From: an uncultured Thiohalocapsa sp.
Lineage (GTDB): Bacteria > Pseudomonadota > Gammaproteobacteria > Chromatiales > Chromatiaceae
Direction: 5' to 3'
Length of the DNA: 64,000 nt
Assembly: GCF_913063425.1 (NCBI RefSeq)
Contig: NZ_CAJXYK010000020.1
Span: forward strand, 27,744-91,743
A program made the translations under genes and the position numbers. The notes beneath the pieces were generated by a model. It saw nothing but the letters and a program-made list of their open reading frames with translations. It did not search any database and was not told where the DNA came from. Position 1 is the stretch's first letter. Each line of letters opens with the position of its first letter. Of the stretch, positions 24,458 to 33,000 are shown piece by piece.

Positions 24458-25468
24458 TCAGTCCTCCCGGCCCCGGCGCTCGCCGCGCTCGTCGTCGTCA
24501 TCGTCATCGTCGTCATGATCATCATCGTCATGATCGTCGTCGTCGTCGTCGTCATCATCATCATCGTCGTCGGCGGCGGCGAGGAGGCCGCTCGCGCTCC
24601 CGTCACCGGAGGGTGTCGCCGGGTAGCCGTCGAAGGCCTGACACAGCGGGTCGTCCGCCGAGTTTTCCACCAGCTTGAGCTCGGACTTGCCGTGGAAGAC
24701 ATCGAACTCGTTGCGGCTGCGGCATTCGAATTCCGTCGGCAGCTGCACATCCTCTTCCGAGGTGCAGTCGATGATGACCTCCCGGCAGGTGTCCATGCCG
24801 CCGCCGCCGCGCACGGTCATGGTCCGCAGGCCGAGCTTGGAGCCGATGTCCTTGGCCTTGAGGAAGGTGCCGCCGACGGCGCCCACCGTACCGACGCCAC
24901 AGGGGCCGACGTGCTTGCCGTGGACGCCGTGGTTGGTCTGGTTCTGGGCCTCGATAAAGTCGTTACGCGGCTCCGTGGTCACCAGGCCGCCATAGCGCTT
25001 AATGCTGAGCGCCAGGCGCTCGTCCGGGTAGCGATCCCACTCGTAGCAGCCGAAGAGCGTCGGGCCTTCGGTGATGGTGCCGGGCGGCGGCTCCGGATTG
25101 GCGCCGCAGGCGGTGGGGTCCGGGTCCGCGCAGTCGCCCGGGAAGGTCAGCGCCATGATTTCGTCGACATTGCTGATCGTGTCGCCGTCTGAGTCCTGCG
25201 GCTCGATGTTGATCAGCGCCTGTGTGGGACTGACGGCGGTCGCGTTCTCCACTGCGAAGGCGTTGCCGTAGTCGTTACGGTTCCCCCCTGTGGTGTTGAC
25301 GTGACAGATGACGCAGGTGTCCAGCACGGTGCCATCCGTGCCATACAGGGCATTGAAGTCGTTCAGGTAGGACGTCACCGCACTGACATGCGGTGCGGCG
25401 AGGCAGAATGCCGCGCCGACCGTCGTCGATAGAACGAGCGGTACCCGCTGTCTCTTCCATCGATTCAT
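24458..25468 (-). CDS. Exported haem / six-cysteine protein C with long poly-Asp tail (paralogue 3 of 3)
   Basis: Three ATGs follow GGAG; the third (25468) has the best spacing, giving 336 aa. Signal peptide ~1-30. Residues 35-75 hold a c-type haem motif CVICH (52-56). DSDGDTISNVDEI (92-104) is a type-3/EF-like calcium loop. From ~140 the six-cysteine domain follows (C141, C190, C228, C235, C249, C276) with CYEWDRYPDERL, GKHVGPCGVGT and CRSRNEFDVF. Residues ~300-326 are almost pure Asp with two His, then an Arg/Glu end. The protein looks like a redox-active, metal-binding exported component, first gene of a three-gene tandem. Confidence 0.82.
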   Translation of the reverse strand: MNRWKRQRVPLVLSTTVGAAFCLAAPHVSAVTSYLNDFNALYGTDGTVLDTCVICHVNTTGGNRNDYGNAFAVENATAVSPTQALINIEPQDSDGDTISNVDEIMALTFPGDCADPDPTACGANPEPPPGTITEGPTLFGCYEWDRYPDERLALSIKRYGGLVTTEPRNDFIEAQNQTNHGVHGKHVGPCGVGTVGAVGGTFLKAKDIGSKLGLRTMTVRGGGGMDTCREVIIDCTSEEDVQLPTEFECRSRNEFDVFHGKSELKLVENSADDPLCQAFDGYPATPSGDGSASGLLAAADDDDDDDDDDDDDHDDDDHDDDDDDDDERGERRGRED

Positions 25469-26017
25469 CATCATCACTCCTCGATCGTTTGGTGGTTTCG
25501 GTGGGTGTTCGGCCATGTTGCGGACCCACGGCGACCTGTGTCGCCGCACCCCCGGCCAGACCGCAGCCATCGCCGGGTACAGGTGCTACCAGCACCAGGC
25601 GCTGCTCGCCAGGTGTCTCAGGTAACCCAGAACTGATCTGGATCAATTTGCTAGCCTGCCCCGGGTTTTTACCGATGGCGCTCGCGTCGGCACCTGGATT
25701 GAGGTGCCAATGCAAGCGCCCATGGCGCGCGCGCAATGAGCGCTCATCGATCCGGCCATGCATGATCCGCGCTCTGTGTGCGTTGCCTTTTCCTCTCCAA
25801 GGCCAGCGGGCGACGTCGATGCAGCGAAAACCCTGTGTGTGGATCATGAGTTTCCCTGATTAAAGAACAAACGCAGCATGGGGGCGTAGGGAGTATTATG
25901 TCTGACGGGCATTACCCGATTGATTCCCGGCTGTATGCGCGACGCTTACAGGGAGACTGAGGCAAAAGCGCTTTCGTCGGCGCATTGGACCGTTCGCTGC
26001 ATTGGTGGGATGAACAG
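25469..26017. other. Intergenic leader region of the three-paralogue tandem
   Basis: About 550 bp with no credible gene. It contains the FNR-like dyad at 25633-25646. Beyond 25864 the sequence becomes less GC-rich than the neighbouring genes, which suits promoters for either direction, but I cannot fix a start point. Confidence 0.4.
25633..25646. promoter_or_regulatory. FNR/CRP-family box upstream of the haem/poly-Asp gene
   Basis: CTGAT-CTGG-ATCAA differs from the FNR consensus TTGAT-N4-ATCAA at one base. It is 165 bp upstream of the start at 25468. A related dyad (30108-30121) is 163 bp upstream of the RTX-like gene on the same strand. Anaerobic or redox control is inferred. Confidence 0.45.
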
Positions 26018-26043
26018 AAAAGTCGGTCCCCACGGCTTTTTTT
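26018..26043. terminator. Hairpin with A/T-rich flanks, possibly bidirectional terminator
   Basis: AAAAGTCG (26018-26025) pairs with CGGCTTTT (26033-26040) around GTCCCCA, with seven T in a row on the plus strand and TTTTCTG on the minus strand after the stem. It separates the divergent leader regions of the six-cysteine genes and the small-peptide gene. No transcript ending here is evident, so a small RNA between about 25870 and 26018 is possible. Confidence 0.45.
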
Positions 26044-26130
26044 GCTGCATTGAAAATTGTCAAATTCAGCGTGCGACCTGACTGACCCGTGTCACAACCC
26101 GGGCAGAAGTAGTGCCGTCATTGACGTGGG

Positions 26131-26303
26131 ACCTCGCCTATTGTTTTAGGCGGGGTATCCAGACCCCGGGGGTATCTTGGGACGGAAGCAGTTGTTGGTC
26201 GCAGATGCAATGCATCTGCGAGAGATCACTGAGGACCATCGGACGACGATTGAGTGGCGGAGCCGGAGGGTTCCGGCGTGGCAGGCGGGGCCGGAGGCCC
26301 CGC
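26131..26303 (+). other. Structured leader: three strong hairpins in 170 bp
   Basis: Three stem-loops occur in a row: 26131-26140/26147-26156 (10 bp, one G-T pair), 26199-26208/26212-26221 (perfect 10 bp, loop AAT) and 26285-26292/26296-26303 (perfect 8 bp, loop GGA). They end 70 bp before a small gene with a good ribosome binding site. An open reading frame covering 26112-26372 has no coding character. A structured 5' leader or a small RNA is the better reading. Confidence 0.5.
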
Positions 26304-26373
26304 GATGAGGCGCGTCGTGTGGCGCTGAACCGTGGAAAAAAGGTCAGCCAGTTGGCAGACCGGAGGCAGTAAC

Positions 26374-26481
26374 ATGTGTCTCGATGCATTGACCATCAGC
26401 GGCGTCATGGCCGCGCTCATCAGCGCGGCCTTGCTTGTGGCCATCGTGTGCCACAACGATCCGTTTCAGAACAAGCTCTAA
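26374..26481 (+). CDS. Small single-pass membrane peptide, 35 aa
   Basis: ATG 26374 follows CGGAGG by 8 nt, a strong ribosome binding site. The reading frame is 36 codons and ends TAA. Sequence: polar MCLDALTISG, a hydrophobic helix VMAALISAALLVAIV (11-25), then CHNDPFQNKL. It has two cysteines bracketing the helix. I do not recognise it; the size and layout suit a small membrane regulator, a small complex subunit or a type I toxin-like peptide. The structured leader upstream makes RNA-level control plausible. Confidence 0.6.
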   Translation: MCLDALTISGVMAALISAALLVAIVCHNDPFQNKL

Positions 26482-27054
26482 GCGGCGGCGACGCCCGGGA
26501 GCCTATTCACACCGCACGGGAGATGGCCGCACATCGGCGACGGGGCCTGCGCCGGGCGCGCTGACATGCGGCCCCGGGACGCTCTGGGCTCCGTCTGAGC
26601 CCAAGCTGCGTGTGGGGCTGGATGCTCGACGACAGGTGGGCCGTGCCGGCCGGGCAATTGATGTCTGCCCGGAGACGGCGTGTACGGGATGCGTTGATCG
26701 AGACTCGTCATCCCGGTGATGTTGACGCGATGTGGGGGCCGGCGACATGGCCCGGACAACGTCTCCAACGCGAGCCCGGCGGCGACACCTGGATTCTTAA
26801 AGGCTCGGAGATGCGCCGCGTCTGGACTCGGCTTGGTCGTGGATGCATCCCGAGCTTGCACAGCACCAGTCTCCGTTGCCCCCTTCGTGGCGAGCAATGG
26901 GTCATTCCCTGATACCGGCAGTCTCAGGATTCGTGAAAGCTGTGGTGCGACGAGACCGACCGGGGGCGCCCGCGAGAGTCGCTGAAGTACCGCGGCCGAC
27001 GTAGGAACGCGGACACCTTCGCGATGATTCCTACAGTCTGGGGGCCAGCGAGAC
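26482..27054. other. Intergenic, no gene seen
   Basis: About 570 bp. Open frames here lack coding character on both strands. No tRNA, terminator or repeat stands out. Confidence 0.45.
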
Positions 27055-27729
27055 GTGTCACCGAGATCATCAGCACCGAACGGCGGCGGCGCTGCGTCGG
27101 CGGCGTCCGGGCATGCCGGGAAGGACGCGGCGCGTCGGGGCCCGGGCGACGGGACCCTTGTCACCGACCATGACTCACTGTGTGATCTGGTCAGGTCGCT
27201 CGAAGCCAGCGCCCGGCGCTGGCAGCTTATTGTGTTCCCATCGCTGTTCGCCTTCGTGGTGTTGGCGGCCTACGGCTTCTTTCTCATCTTCAGTCTGGTC
27301 GAGGACGTGGACCGGATGGCCGATACCGTGTATCTGAACATGGGCTTCATGTCCGAGCGCATGGGCCAGATCTCGCAGAACATCGACGCACTGACCGGCA
27401 CGGTGCGGGACATCTCCATCAACCTGGACGACCTCACCGGCACGGTGACGGCCATGAATTCCACGGTGCTGACCATCTCCGGGCAGATGAGCACCATGCC
27501 GCCGATGTTGGAGCAGATGGAAGACATCAGCTTCCATATCCAGGCCATGGACCTGAGCATGGAGTCGCTGGAGACGGATATCGGCACCATGACCCGCAGC
27601 ATGCAGACGATGAATACACAGATGGCCGCCATCACCTCCGCCACCCAGCACATCAGCGGCAACGTCTCCGGCCTCAATCAAAGCATCGGGCGGCCGATGA
27701 ATTTCATGAACAGCATGATGCCCTGGTAG
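27055..27729 (+). CDS. Membrane-anchored coiled-coil protein, 224 aa
   Basis: GTG 27055 is the only start that includes the whole membrane region; its ribosome binding site is weak. Residues 1-55 are polar, 57-82 form one membrane helix (LIVFPSLFAFVVLAAYGFFLIF), and 85-224 form a long Met/Thr/Ser-rich helical region with a repeated pattern (DALTGTVRDISINLDDLTGTV, SMESLETDIGTMTRSMQTMNTQM). The pattern resembles the signalling part of methyl-accepting proteins but has no conserved hairpin tip. The unusual Met content is notable. Likely a periplasmic or cytoplasmic trimeric/tetrameric coiled coil; function unknown. Confidence 0.72.
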   Translation: MSPRSSAPNGGGAASAASGHAGKDAARRGPGDGTLVTDHDSLCDLVRSLEASARRWQLIVFPSLFAFVVLAAYGFFLIFSLVEDVDRMADTVYLNMGFMSERMGQISQNIDALTGTVRDISINLDDLTGTVTAMNSTVLTISGQMSTMPPMLEQMEDISFHIQAMDLSMESLETDIGTMTRSMQTMNTQMAAITSATQHISGNVSGLNQSIGRPMNFMNSMMPW

Positions 27730-28078
27730 GCGCAGGCGAGGATGCGCCGCGCATCCGGCGCGGCGCTCCGGCGGCCTCGGTGCAGCCGGATTCGGGCGGC
27801 GTCGGCTGTCGCAGTCTAAAATGGGGGAAGCCGTGCTGTTGTGGGCGCCCCGTCCTCATACACGTATCGCCATGACCGCACCGGTGAGACCTGGGCTCGG
27901 CGGAGCGCCCGCCACGCTCTGCGCAAGATCCATGCGCCGGCGTGGGGCGGGGGCTTCCAGCCGTGATCTCCAGCCCCACCTGCCGTTGCTCGCGGCCTGC
28001 GGTGGCCATCGTCAGAACAGGCAGGAGCTGACCCTGATCGCGCCGACCATAACGACAACGACCTATCCGGAACGCACC
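27730..28078. other. Intergenic before the ankyrin lipoprotein
   Basis: About 350 bp. A GC-rich inverted repeat around 27741-27770 (GATGCGCCGCGCATCC-type) could end the upstream transcript. I see no gene. Confidence 0.4.
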
Positions 28079-29209
28079 ATGACGACTCAACGCATTCGCC
28101 GTCAGCCCCTGCTCTGGGTCATGCTGGTCCTCGGCGCACTGTCCGGCTGTGGCGGGTCGGAGCCCAAGATGACCATCTTCGAAGCGGCGATGACCGGCGA
28201 TGTCGAGGAGCTGCGGAAGTCGCTTGCCGCCGGCATCGGTCCGGATACCGTCGATAACACGGGGCAGACGCCGCTGCACTATGCCGCGGCGGCCGGCCGT
28301 CTCGACGCGGTCAAGCTGCTGCTCGAATCAGGCGCCGACGCCGACCTGAGAAACTCCTACGAAGACACGCCGCTGCACAAGGCGGCGAGCCACTGCCGGC
28401 TGGAAACCGCCCATTACCTCATCGACGCGGGTGCGAGCGCCGACCTCACCAACAAGCACGGCGAGACGCCGCTGCACCAGGCCGCGTCCTGCCGCGATCC
28501 GGCGCTGGCGCAGCTGCTCATCGAGCACGGCGCCAAGGCAGGGGCCTGCACCAAGCGCGCAAAAACGGCGCTCCACAGTGCGGTGGAGCGGAACCATGTG
28601 GCGGTGGCGCGCTTTCTCATCGAGGCCGGCGGCCTGGGTAACTGCGCCCGGAATATGCCGTCACCGCTGCACATCGCGGCCCAGCGCGGCTACGAAGACA
28701 TGGTTCGCCTGCTGCTCGCGAACGGCGCTGATCCGAATGCCGCCGACGAGCTGGACAAAACCCCGCTGCATCTCGCTGCCCGCGAGGGGAATGCCGAGGT
28801 GGCCCGCCTGTTGATCGAGGGCGGCGCACGCATCGAGGCCAGGGATCGTCCGGGTAACATGCCCTTGCACGATGCCGCCGTCACGGGCCAGCTCGATGTC
28901 GTCAAGGTGCTCCTGGCCGCGGGCGCGAATGTCAACGGCATGGACGGGCGCGGACGCACGCCGCTGCACGAGGCGGCCCGCAAGGGGCGCGTCGAAGTGG
29001 CGGCCCATCTGGTGGACGCCGGTGCGCGCCTGGACGTGCGCGATCAGCTCCGACAGACGCCGCTGGAGACGGCCGAGTCCGCCAATCAATGGGACGTCGC
29101 CAGGGTGCTGATGACCCGTTGCGGCCCCGGCACAGGCTGCGGCGGTGCGGGCAGTGGCGGTCTCAACAGGGTCCACAGCGTCGGCGGCACGGCGCAGCGC
29201 CTGCCGTAG
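28079..29209 (+). CDS. Ankyrin-repeat lipoprotein, 376 aa
   Basis: ATG 28079 begins a lipoprotein signal with lipobox LSGC (Cys23). About ten ankyrin repeats fill residues 33-350, each with the T-P-L-H-x-A-A core (for example TPLHYAAAAGRLDAVKLLLESGADAD, TPLHEAARKGRVEVAAHLVDAGARLD). Two repeats carry extra cysteines (SHCRLET, SCRDPAL, AGACTKRA, LGNCARN), which could form disulfides in the periplasm. A Gly-rich tail with Cys follows (CGPGTGCGG). It is a protein-binding scaffold; the partner is unknown. It lies inside the block of exported proteins. Confidence 0.88.
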   Translation: MTTQRIRRQPLLWVMLVLGALSGCGGSEPKMTIFEAAMTGDVEELRKSLAAGIGPDTVDNTGQTPLHYAAAAGRLDAVKLLLESGADADLRNSYEDTPLHKAASHCRLETAHYLIDAGASADLTNKHGETPLHQAASCRDPALAQLLIEHGAKAGACTKRAKTALHSAVERNHVAVARFLIEAGGLGNCARNMPSPLHIAAQRGYEDMVRLLLANGADPNAADELDKTPLHLAAREGNAEVARLLIEGGARIEARDRPGNMPLHDAAVTGQLDVVKVLLAAGANVNGMDGRGRTPLHEAARKGRVEVAAHLVDAGARLDVRDQLRQTPLETAESANQWDVARVLMTRCGPGTGCGGAGSGGLNRVHSVGGTAQRLP

Positions 29210-29225
29210 CTGGGGCCTTGGGCAT

Positions 29226-29269
29226 GCCGACTTCAGTCGGCCACGGCCCGCCGGCGTGCCGGCCGGGCC
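29226..29269. repeat. Two hairpins between convergent genes
   Basis: GCCGAC-TTCA-GTCGGC (29226-29241) is a perfect stem-loop; a second GC-rich stem runs 29245-29269. A near-copy of the first (GCCGACTTCCAGTCGGC) occurs at 53750-53766. They may serve as terminators for the convergent ankyrin and RTX-like genes. Confidence 0.4.
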
Positions 29270-29309
29270 CCCCTTGTCACCGCTGTTCTGATGACCGGCC
29301 GCCGTCGCC

Positions 29310-29945
29310 TTAAGGCTGCTTGGCCTTCTGTGGCACCGCCGACTCCACCACGCCCGGCGGGATGGCGTCCTGGCGGGAGTGCGTGAACCCGAGCGGCGGA
29401 AAGACGACCTCACAGGTCGACTCGTTCACCGTCGCATCGTCGCGCTGCTGCAAGCAGACGTCGGCCTCGCCGGGTCCGCCGTCGAGATAGTCCTCTTCCG
29501 GGCCGCCGAAGAGCACGTCGCGGCGTCCCCCCTCGCCGTACAGGGAATCGCTGCCGCGCGCCCCGAACAGTGAATCATTCCCGTCGCCACCGAAGATGAA
29601 ATCGTCGCCTTGGGCGCCGTGGGCGGTGTCATCGCCTGGACCCAGGCAGATGATGTCGTCGCCGGCATCGGCCTGGACGACATCATCGCCGCCGAGCGCC
29701 ATGATGACCTCGTCGTCTTCGGTGCCCCAGAGCACATCGTCACCGTCGGTGCCGACGCAGGTCGCCGGGCGTCCCTGACAGAGCGGGACGGGGTCGACGC
29801 CCTCGGGTATGTACGGGCATTGGATGACAAGCCCGATGGCCGTGTTCTCATCGCTCGGCTCCGCGGCGGCCTGTACCGCAGTGCACACGCCGACGAGCAC
29901 CAGGCAGCCCATCAACACGAACCGTTCACTCATTGCCTCGACCAT
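29310..29945 (-). CDS. Exported RTX-type calcium-binding repeat protein, 211 aa
   Basis: ATG 29945 has GGGAG 8 nt upstream. A signal peptide (~10-31, LMGCLVLVGVCTAVQA) is followed by a run of glycine/aspartate nonapeptides from about 75 to 150 (GDDVLWG, GGDDVVQADAGDDIICLG, GGDGNDSLFG, GSDSLYGEGG). These are RTX repeats forming a calcium beta-roll. Cysteine pairs lie near both ends. Unlike secreted toxins it has an N-terminal Sec signal rather than a C-terminal type I signal, so it should reach the periplasm or surface by Sec. An FNR-like dyad lies 163 bp upstream. Confidence 0.85.
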   Translation of the reverse strand: MVEAMSERFVLMGCLVLVGVCTAVQAAAEPSDENTAIGLVIQCPYIPEGVDPVPLCQGRPATCVGTDGDDVLWGTEDDEVIMALGGDDVVQADAGDDIICLGPGDDTAHGAQGDDFIFGGDGNDSLFGARGSDSLYGEGGRRDVLFGGPEEDYLDGGPGEADVCLQQRDDATVNESTCEVVFPPLGFTHSRQDAIPPGVVESAVPQKAKQP

Positions 29946-30107
29946 TGTGGATGCTCCCTTGAGGGGGGATGAAAACCTGGGCGTCGGCGGGCCTTGCATT
30001 CGGCTTTCAACAACAGAGGCCGTGAAGGTCGGTGGTTTTTTTCGTGTGAGAGAGAGATGTGCTGAAGGCATTAACTGCAACCATAGGCGCCGAATGATCC
30101 TTGCGGG

Positions 30108-30121
30108 CTGACCGGGATCAA
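30108..30121. promoter_or_regulatory. FNR-like dyad upstream of the RTX-like gene
   Basis: CTGAC-CGGG-ATCAA, two mismatches to TTGAT-N4-ATCAA, 163 bp upstream of 29945. Position and sequence mirror the dyad at 25633. Confidence 0.35.
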
Positions 30122-30706
30122 ACGGCATTGGCTGCGACCGCGGAATTGGCACAGAATGGGGAAATGCTGGGCGCGCAGACGGGGGAAACACTCAGCTTCA
30201 GTGGCTTTCGGTTGGGGGGCAGCGCCGCTGGTGGCTGTATGCCTCCAATGCGTGCAGGGCGGGGTCCGCATCTGTGCTCATGCATGACCGGCGAGACGCT
30301 CATCTCGCTGGGTCGGGAACGGGCGGTCCGCTGGGGCAAACGCCGTTGCCACAGGGTAAAGTGCAGCTCAGGGGATAAATGCGGTTGGATATCAGCGTAA
30401 AGCTGATCAGTGCAGGCCTTATGAACAGTGCAATGATTGCTTGATTGCGCTGGCAAGGAATCCCACTATGCATGAGGTCATGTTCGCCTTTACTCCAACT
30501 CTGGCGATGGCGCCTGCGCGCCCATTCCAGCGCCGTTCAGCGGCGGACCGACCGCATCGATCCATTGTACAGGGTGCCCTGTGTTCGACAGCTTCAGTGG
30601 GCATGGTCATGACCGGACGCGGGGGGAATGACCGGTCGCCCACGCGTGTGCGTATGGGGTGGGTCGATGCGAATTGACAATGCATGCCCAGTTGGCTCGT
30701 CAATAG

Positions 30707-30720
30707 CTGATCGGCGTCAA
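30707..30720. promoter_or_regulatory. FNR-like dyad upstream of the DUF3604-like gene
   Basis: CTGAT-CGGC-GTCAA, two mismatches to TTGAT-N4-ATCAA, about 104 bp upstream of the start at 30824. Confidence 0.3.
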
Positions 30721-30823
30721 CGTAATGGGTGCCTTCATTGGACTGCCATGAATCGGTCACAGTGCCTGCCTAGGCTTCTGCGCGAGCCGGGTCGAGAGCC
30801 GGCTCTGCGATGGAGATGTATTC

Positions 30824-32821
30824 ATGCAGACGCTGAGAGGTCCATTGATGATCACACAGGCTTTGCGAATCGCGTCGCTGCGACGTGCCATGCTGGTCGG
30901 CTGTACCTGGGGGGCATTGTGCCTGCCGGCAGCTGCGGCGCTTGCACAGGGCGGCGGCTATGTTGCGGGCGATTTTCACAACCACACCACGGGCACCGAC
31001 GGGTCGACATCACCGAACGTGATCGTCAACGAGTCGGCGCTCACCTACGGGCTCGACTGGTTCGCGCAGTCCGGGCACGGCGGTGCGTACCAGCGCGACC
31101 TGCGCTTCAGCGATCCGGAGTACGACGGCCCGGTCAGTGGCGAGGGCAACTACTGGGAAGACACGGTCGGCATCGATGCCATCAAGGGCGACGAGACCTT
31201 CTCGAGCGGCTACGGCTGCAGCCAGCGCCCGAGCGGCGTGTGCCAGGAGATGTGGCGCTGGCAGAGCATCCAGGAGTTCAGCTACCCCATCGTGTTCTCC
31301 ACCGGCAAGCTGACGGGCAAGCCCGTCTGGCAGGGCTACGAGTGGAACGTGCCTGGCCACGAGCATTGCTCGGTGGCGACCATCGCCGGTCAATTCCCGG
31401 ACGACGGCTTCATCGGTGACGCGGACGCCCTGGCGCAGTTCGAGTACTGCTTCGACCGTGCTGACAGCGACACCAGCCGGGGCGAGGACAACGAGTGGTC
31501 CTGCGAGACCGGCGTGCTGGAGCTCGACCAGTACATCGACCCGGTGTCCGGCAAGATCCCGAGCACCTTCGGCGACGAGCCGGGCGGCCACCTCAAGGCC
31601 GTCGCCGGCGTCACCTGGCTCCAACAGCACTACCCGGACATGAGCTATACGGTGTACGCGCACATCGAGCGCGACGGTCCCTACGATCCTGCAGGCAACG
31701 AGGGCTACAACATCGAGCACTTCCGCGACTTCAACAACGCAGGACCGGATGTCGCCTTCGGCTTCGAGGCCCAGCCGGGGCATCAGGCGCAGCACAACCG
31801 CGGCTTCGGCACCTCGGCATTTGGCGGCACCAAGGGCGGCACTGGCGTGTACTCCGCCAACATCGGCGGGCTCTGGGATGCGCTCCTGGGCGAGGGCCGC
31901 AACTGGTGGTTCTTCGCGAGCTCCGACTGGCACAACCGCGGCGCCTTCGGGCCCTTCGACACCCGGACCACCAACGACTTCTGGCCCGGCGAGTATCAGA
32001 AGGACTATGTCTATCTGGAGGACACCGCAGATGTCTCGCAGCAGGACATCATTGATGCGCTGCGCAGCGGCAACAGCTTCGTCGTCCAGGGGGATCTGAT
32101 CGACCAGCTGGAATTCGTCGCCTGCCATGGCGACAGCTGCGCCACCATGGGCGAGACCCTGGAGGTCGAGGTCAAGGGCAAGCACAGGCCCACGGAGCCC
32201 ATCGTCGTGCACATCCTGGTGCGGGACCCGTCGGGCGCCAACCAGTGCCCCTATGACTTTGCCAATCCGTCGCTCGCGCAGGTGGGCATCGGGCAGCCCA
32301 TCAACGAGCCGGTGCTGGACCACCTGGACCTGATAGCCGGTGCAGTGACGGGCAAGATCGATCCGTCCGACGCGCAGTACAGCGTGCCGGCCAACCCCAC
32401 CACCAAGCTGGTGGCGAGCTGGGACAGCAGCAATTGGCTCGCCGAGGCCGACGGCGTCAAGCGGATGAGCTGGAGCATCGCCGTCGAGGACATCGACGCG
32501 GACGGTCTCTACCTGCGCCTGCGCGGCACCAACATGCCGCGGGGCACGCCGAACGAGACCGACGCAGCGGGCAACCCGCTGTTCGACTCCCTGTCCGACA
32601 ACATCCCCTGCCCGGACTGCCCCGAGCACACCGACGGTGTCGTCGATTACGACGTGGAGGCCTGGACCGATCTCTGGCTGTACTCGAACCCGATCTACGT
32701 CCAGCTCGAGGAGAAGCGGGGGTGCGGCCACGGCAAGTGCGGCCATGACGACGACGATGATGACGACGACGATGATGACGACGACGATGATCATGACGAC
32801 GAGGATGACGACGAGGACTAG
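30824..32821 (+). CDS. Exported PHP/DUF3604-like metallohydrolase with poly-Asp tail, 665 aa
   Basis: ATG 30824 has GGAG 8 nt upstream; ATG 30848 is also possible. A signal peptide ends about residue 41 (AAAALA). DFHNHT (H52-x-H54) at the mature N-terminus is the first metal motif of PHP-like hydrolases; further His/Asp motifs include SGHGG, PGHEHCS and SSDWHNRG, as in the DUF3604 family. The enzyme should bind two or three metal ions and hydrolyse an unknown ester. The C-terminus CGHGKCGH is followed by about 25 residues of Asp with one His and some Glu. That tail closely resembles the tail of the protein at 24458-25468. Confidence 0.85.
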   Translation: MQTLRGPLMITQALRIASLRRAMLVGCTWGALCLPAAAALAQGGGYVAGDFHNHTTGTDGSTSPNVIVNESALTYGLDWFAQSGHGGAYQRDLRFSDPEYDGPVSGEGNYWEDTVGIDAIKGDETFSSGYGCSQRPSGVCQEMWRWQSIQEFSYPIVFSTGKLTGKPVWQGYEWNVPGHEHCSVATIAGQFPDDGFIGDADALAQFEYCFDRADSDTSRGEDNEWSCETGVLELDQYIDPVSGKIPSTFGDEPGGHLKAVAGVTWLQQHYPDMSYTVYAHIERDGPYDPAGNEGYNIEHFRDFNNAGPDVAFGFEAQPGHQAQHNRGFGTSAFGGTKGGTGVYSANIGGLWDALLGEGRNWWFFASSDWHNRGAFGPFDTRTTNDFWPGEYQKDYVYLEDTADVSQQDIIDALRSGNSFVVQGDLIDQLEFVACHGDSCATMGETLEVEVKGKHRPTEPIVVHILVRDPSGANQCPYDFANPSLAQVGIGQPINEPVLDHLDLIAGAVTGKIDPSDAQYSVPANPTTKLVASWDSSNWLAEADGVKRMSWSIAVEDIDADGLYLRLRGTNMPRGTPNETDAAGNPLFDSLSDNIPCPDCPEHTDGVVDYDVEAWTDLWLYSNPIYVQLEEKRGCGHGKCGHDDDDDDDDDDDDDDDHDDEDDDED

Positions 32822-33000
32822 GACGCGTCCTGACAGTCCCATGGACTGAAGCCACGGCGCCTCATCGCCGTTGCTCGCATGGGCACAGGGACGTGCCGCT
32901 CCGGCTGACAGCGCGGCGCTCCCGCCGCTGACCACCGCCTGCTGCCGGTCCCGTGTTGTTGATCCCCTGCCGCCTGTTCGCCCGCCGGTCCCGCGCCGCC

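Larger units (their letters stand above)
29946..30823. other. Intergenic region with two FNR-like dyads
   Basis: About 880 bp between divergent genes (RTX-like and PHP/DUF3604-like). Open frames lack coding character. Two dyads resembling FNR boxes occur at 30108-30121 and 30707-30720. I found no known riboswitch core. Confidence 0.4.

Noticed and set aside
24452..25192. Plus-strand frame with a very hydrophobic Val/Ile run
   Set aside because: It is the reverse reading of the poly-Asp tail (GAC/GAT repeats read as GTC/ATC) and not a membrane protein.
26112..26372. 86-codon frame before the small peptide
   Set aside because: It runs through the hairpins and has no coding composition or ribosome binding site.
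29946..30823. Cyclic-di-GMP or other riboswitch in the long gap
   Set aside because: Some short purine-rich pieces look suggestive, but no full consensus core or paired stems could be assembled.
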